Source of the DNA: Dioscorea cayenensis subsp. rotundata | Lineage: Eukaryota; Streptophyta; Magnoliopsida; Dioscoreales; Dioscoreaceae | Direction of reading: 5' to 3' | Length of the DNA stretch: 64,000 nt | NCBI RefSeq assembly: GCF_009730915.1 | Contig: NC_052475.1 | Location: forward strand, 28,457,016 to 28,521,015 | Part shown: positions 59,345-64,000 of the stretch, piece by piece | Layout: each line of letters starts with the position of its first letter | How positions within the stretch are numbered: position 1 is the stretch's first letter | The notes under the pieces: model-generated | What the model was told of the DNA's origin: nothing | Database searches by the model: none | The model's input: only the letters and a program-made list of their open reading frames with translations | Translations under genes and position numbers: made by a program

Positions 59345-61930
59345 ATATGGGTTGGGGTTTATGGGTTTTGTTTTTTTTATTTTATTTATATTATTTATTT
59401 ATTTATCTGAATTATTTAATTATATATAAAAAATAAAGATTTGGACGATATCTTGGATCCGGTACGGTTACCGGAAATATCTCGAGCTGATATTTGGGAT
59501 GGGTTTACGTGGTTTAGTTAGACCGGGTTCTTTTTCAAAATTAACCTTGAAAAATTAATAAATTATATATACTAATAATTGGAGTGTGTATTTTTAAAAA
59601 AAATATATATATTTGTGAGATCCAGATGAGAAACTTTCTTTTTTTTTTAATAAATTGTTAAATTTTAACTTTGAATTTTCCCCTGATATTTAGGCATGTG
59701 GTAAAAATTTTAGGAACATGTTTAACTTAAATTTAGCTATAGCAGATGTAAAACATGACTTTGACTTTTTTTTTAATAAAAACTAAATTTTTATAAGTTT
59801 AATTTTATGAAAGTGTCTCAATTTTTTTTTAAAAAAATAAATATTACAAGTAAAACTATATCTCAACTTCTTGACATTTTATGAAAATAATAAAATATTT
59901 ATATATATATAGAAGAAGGTTTACATAGGAAACCAAGTTGGCAAGAGAGTTGGCCTTTGAATAGGAAGGTGCTTTGGATCCGGAATCAAGATTTATTGAG
60001 TCATCAAACCGCATCCAAACTTAAATAAACTCGCAGTACATGTATGTTCTTTTCTCATAATTTTATGATTGGAGGGACTGTTTAATAATTTTTGGAATAA
60101 AATATGAGACTATGCCCCCCAAAGATACCATCGGACCGTCAGGATTCAGCCACGTCGCTGCTAAAAGATGCCTCCATTCATTTGTTTGCATGTTTTTTAA
60201 TTTAACAGAAATTATATACATTTATATTTCTATATATAACCCCCCAAGAATTAATATTTACATGTATATTTTTTTTTTGTGATCAAAAGTCAATCAAGTT
60301 TATATATTGGAATACAAAAAATAATGGTAAAGTTGTATTTTTACAAAAATTAGTTATTGACTTTTGCCACAAAGATTTCTTTTTTTTTTTTTATACGTGC
60401 ACTAAATTATAGTAAATTTGTTTTGTTTGTTAAAAAATATGGAAAATCTTAACAACATGGATTTATATACGCCACCAAATATGGTAATTTTTTTTAAAAA
60501 AAAATTATGGTAAATCTTAACAAATGGAAAATCAGTTGCTCTAAGTTTCGTAAATTCTGGGATTTTTAATGCTTTTATACCGAATTCCACCGTTCAGCCA
60601 TTGATCTTATTTGATGATTTTCAAATTTAAAATTTTTGTTTTAAAACAAATCTTATCATTCATCACTGAATAACCGACCTTGATCTTATTTTTAATTATC
60701 ATTTGATATAATTATTTGGTCAAAAAAATAATATTATTCACCTGGTTAGGCTCAATTTCTAATATATTGAAATGTAAAAAGTCTTTTTTTTTTTTTCTCT
60801 TCCACCCCAGCAAGAAGACAGTGATGTAATCTGTTAGCCTCTAATGTCCTTTTTTTTTTAAATTTCTAAATTGTACTATAAAACAAAGTCTGTTAATTTT
60901 TATCTTGACAAAAATTGTTTTGTCTAGTGAGATATTTGAAAAAAGAAAACTTTTTTTTTAATTCTTTCTAGATATTTGATAAATATTTGTAATAGTGTCT
61001 GCCTTTTTTTTTTATAATCATAATCCTAACATCTTTGATTTTTCCATAAAAGCATGGGTGAGAATAAGTTTTTAATGACTTAAAAAATTTATAATTTTTT
61101 TCAGTTTTATCATTTTAAAAGATTTTTAATTGAGATTAGTTCAGTATAAAATTGAGAGAAATAAGGAAAGGTGAAACTACAATTGGTTGATCTTAATTCC
61201 CTTATAATAATATCCACAATAAATCTTTGTCTTAAATACCAATTTTAATATAAAATAATTAATTAAAGATTTTACAAAATACTCAAGACTTAAAAGTGTC
61301 TAGATTTCAAACATTATTCCAAGTCCCAATGGTGATAGTGTTTTAACCATTATATATCTACTTAGGTGTTAAATGTTATTAAACCAGTTTTAGTACATCA
61401 AATTTAAAAATTAAACAAACCTATAAGTAATTAAAAGAATATATTCAAATGATCACTTATATTCAACTACACTCATGTTACAAATTTTCACTTCTCATGT
61501 ACTAACGCATAAGAAAACACAACCCTCAGAAGATTAAGAAAAAAATACAAAAAAAAAAAAGGGTGCAATATAAATTCAATGAAGCATGGGAAGACATCAA
61601 TCATATGATATGTTCATAGTCACGTAAAAGATACCCGTTGAAGCAATGCATGCATGCATATATGCATGCTCTGTTTATTGTGCATTATTATATTTGTCCT
61701 CTCAAAATAAGTTATTGAGTCTTGAGAGACTTTGAACCCAGTCAATTATGTATGCGGACCCAACCACACAAATGACAAGTGCACTCATGCACTTCCAAAT
61801 GGATCAAATAATTATCACCCACATGCTACATTGCCCTTTAATAGTGATTTGATTTTTATGTGTTTTTTTAAGCTTGAAAGAAAATTTTAATATCAAGGCC
61901 TTGTGAAGAATTATATCATAATAAACAGTT
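59345..61930. other. AT-rich gene-free spacer
   Basis: About 2.6 kb of AT-rich DNA with many T-runs and (AT)n stretches. Short ORFs (for example 60402-60590) have no family features. A small GC-neutral patch at 59920-60040 and 60115-60180 was inspected and gave nothing recognisable. Confidence 0.45.
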
Positions 61931-62090
61931 CAACCACTTTCATAACCTCAAAATCCAGAACACAATCCAAATGATCAAATAGCCAGCAGCAAAATTCCAA
62001 TGTTCACAAAAGTTAGATATATAAATCAGTTCAGCAGACCAAATATATGGTCCATTTGAAAACATTAAAACAAATAATTGGTTAGAAAAA

Positions 62091-63649
62091 TCAAACAAGT
62101 GCAATGCTGCTCTCACCACCAGGAGGCTTGCGCACACCGCCGAAGTAATCTTTAGACTCAACTTTGCCATCGGCGAAGATATTACTACCAGTCATCTCCT
62201 TCAATTTTGCCATACTAAGTAGTGATTTTTCAGCTGAGCCTGGTGGTGTGTCTTCTTTGAAAATATTATTGCCTGTTAGTTCTGCAAACTTCTGGTTGTG
62301 AATCTTCTTTGCTGTCTTGACTGGAGTTTCCTCGCTAAAGATCATACTGCTAGGACCTCCAGCAGGCTACAAGAAGTTTGAAATATCATAAACTACTTGG
62401 AAATCAATAATGTAGATGTGTTGGGCTTACAAGTCGTACAATTATCGCATTAATAAATGAACTGTTCTAGATAATGTCAAGATATCGCAGCCTTTCGAAC
62501 AATGGCACAGGACAAAGAATTTGGTGTAGGCATAAATGCACGATCACCGACCATGGATTTTGGATTATATAATTATATAATCATAATACAGATAAAATAA
62601 CATGCCAGGTAAGGATTCTGTAGAAACTAATAAAATCAGATAACTAAGATTTTCATGATTTACAGTGAAGAACATGAGTTTTGGTTAGTAGAAACCCTCA
62701 GATTAACTAAGAGCCAAGAAGAATTTTTACGTGAAGTATCATGCCTTCCCAATTGAGGGGTCCTGTAGATCTTTATTTACTAGCCCAAAGTAAGATTTTC
62801 GGTAAGCCCATAAAAAAATAGTCACCAAAGATCAATTAAAAGGATAGGGGCGTCAAACAGTGGAAGTCCATTTAGCAGGAATAAAAAACAAGCATCTCAC
62901 ATAGTATAGATGGTCATTGCAGAATTCAAATGTATACACAAAATGACACATCAGAAGATATATAACCAGCTTGTGAATATGGAATGGTACCAAAAATGGG
63001 TATAAGCATCACTTGCACTATAGAAATGTAGAAATTGTAGATATGCTTGTCATGGCAGGATGTTTTTGTAAGTTATCTAACAACAGCATCAAGGAACTGA
63101 GACCATCTGGTTTCCTAAGCATGATGCCACTCAAATATAGAAACCCTGAAACTTTTATTTAATTTCTCGCATAAAAATCTATAACTTAAAGAATAGTTTG
63201 CAAAAAGAAATGCACAAAATGTTCAGAAACTATTACTTAGGAATAGTTTGCATAAAAATAAAATATAAAATACTTGCATGAAAAAAAGCAGAAGAATTCA
63301 GAAACTATAACTTCAGGAATTACTTTGAATGAGACTTACATTTGAGACTTTTACAGATGTATGAATGTTTCTTGGAGCTGGTTCTTCAACATCTTTCTCC
63401 TTTCCCAAATTCTGAGCTGCTAGTGGTCTGGGTAGAATCTCAGGAGGAGGGCCAAAAATGTCATGCCCACTGAGCTCTTTACACTTGGCATCAGAGATCT
63501 GCTTCCTTAAAATGGAATCTGATTCACTATCCAGAGTTCCACTTAGCTCTCTCTGCTTTGCTACCTCTGCCACGGAAGTAGGCTTCTTAGGAGAAACACT
63601 CTCATCAGCACTGAAAGAGATCTGACTCATTGCACCAATTGCTTGCTGG
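62091..63649 (-). CDS. DUF4057 protein (JUPITER/HN1-like motifs), 3' part only
   Basis: The last two exons, 63649-63340 and 62366-62091, are visible; the 5' exons lie beyond the right edge. The protein matches plant DUF4057 proteins (for example from Arabidopsis At4g39860), with QISFSADESVSPKKPTSVAE, KELSGHDIFGPPPE, VKTAKKIHNQKFAELTGNNI and the end DYFGGVRKPPGGESSIA. A motif of the form (E)(L/M)(S/T)G.(D/N)IF occurs three times (HDIF, NNIF, SNIF), like the repeated motif of animal JUPITER/HN1 microtubule-associated proteins. Function in plants is not established; a cytoskeletal role is inference from that motif. The exon acceptor at 63650 (TTGAG|C) is a best guess. Confidence 0.88.
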
Positions 63650-63957
63650 CTCAACATAAGATTTCTTCAGCGCCATATCAAAGAACTATGGCCATCTCAG
63701 GCATTTCTGAAGTTATCTCAAGAATTTGTGGTATTCCTCATGCAGTAAAATTATTATCAAGTCTAATTGGGTAGAGTCATACAAAACGAAATATTGCAGG
63801 AACAACAAAGATTGCAGTAGTCGTCTATAACACTTTAAATGTGTTGTCTGCTACATGTAGATGCATGAAAATAAACTTCTCCAAGCAAAATCAGGCAACT
63901 ACACAGATGGTTACCCTCTGAGCATAATTTTATGTATGGGACAATATTAAACCATAG

Positions 63958-63981
63958 ATATATATATATATATATATATAT
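63958..63981. repeat. (AT)n microsatellite
   Basis: A pure AT dinucleotide run near the window edge, inside an intron or upstream region of the DUF4057 gene. Confidence 0.85.
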
Positions 63982-64000
63982 TCTTTCCCAACTATTGGTT

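Overview
This window is nuclear DNA from a flowering plant. It is AT-rich between genes, the genes have introns with GT-AG borders, and every recognisable product is plant-type (UDP-glycosyltransferase, LSD1-finger metacaspase, plant annexin, plant SR protein, DUF4057). Several genes have GC-rich 5' ends (metacaspase exon 1, TRM112, SPT4, annexin), which hints at a monocot, possibly something like a yam; this is inference only. No LTR retrotransposon or virus-like element was recognised.

Layout from left to right: UGT85-type glucosyltransferase (+, 1569-3114); a damaged tRNA-Tyr copy (4110-4192); two tandem-repeat tracts (4.7-5.8 kb); a leucine-rich-repeat protein (-, 6652-9352) with a long 5'UTR intron; an 8 kb gene-free stretch (11.4-19.4 kb) holding a small Mutator-type MITE and a GC-rich ACGT-box island; a type I metacaspase (+, 19523-23170); a divergent 14-3-3 (+, 25514-27217); a UBP3/UBP4-type deubiquitinase (-, 27967-31010) head-to-head with TRM112 (+, 32139-32507); a TMEM135/Tim17-like membrane protein (-, 33196-38465); a transposon-rich stretch (38.6-41.3 kb) with Stowaway- and Tourist-type MITEs; the SR splicing factor SC35 (-, 43192-46297); a 2.4 kb Mutator-like element with 9-bp target duplication and a tandemly doubled gene-like cargo (46842-49220); SPT4 (+, 49604-51922); an annexin (+, 52806-55406); a Pumilio protein (-, 55954-58531); an AT-rich spacer; and the 3' part of a DUF4057 gene (-, 62091-63649) that runs off the right edge.

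The genes are mostly unrelated housekeeping or signalling genes, as is normal for a plant chromosome, so no operon-like cooperation is claimed. RNA metabolism is well represented (SC35, SPT4, Pumilio, TRM112, tRNA-Tyr relic), as are stress and cell-death signalling (metacaspase, annexin, 14-3-3, UBP). Exon structures were derived by hand from splice sites, frame and family similarity; each complete gene gives one open protein of normal family length. The most unusual items are the Mutator-like element with duplicated acidic cargo, the (CAA)12 leader and duplicated donor of the metacaspase, and two frame-preserving splicing options in SC35.
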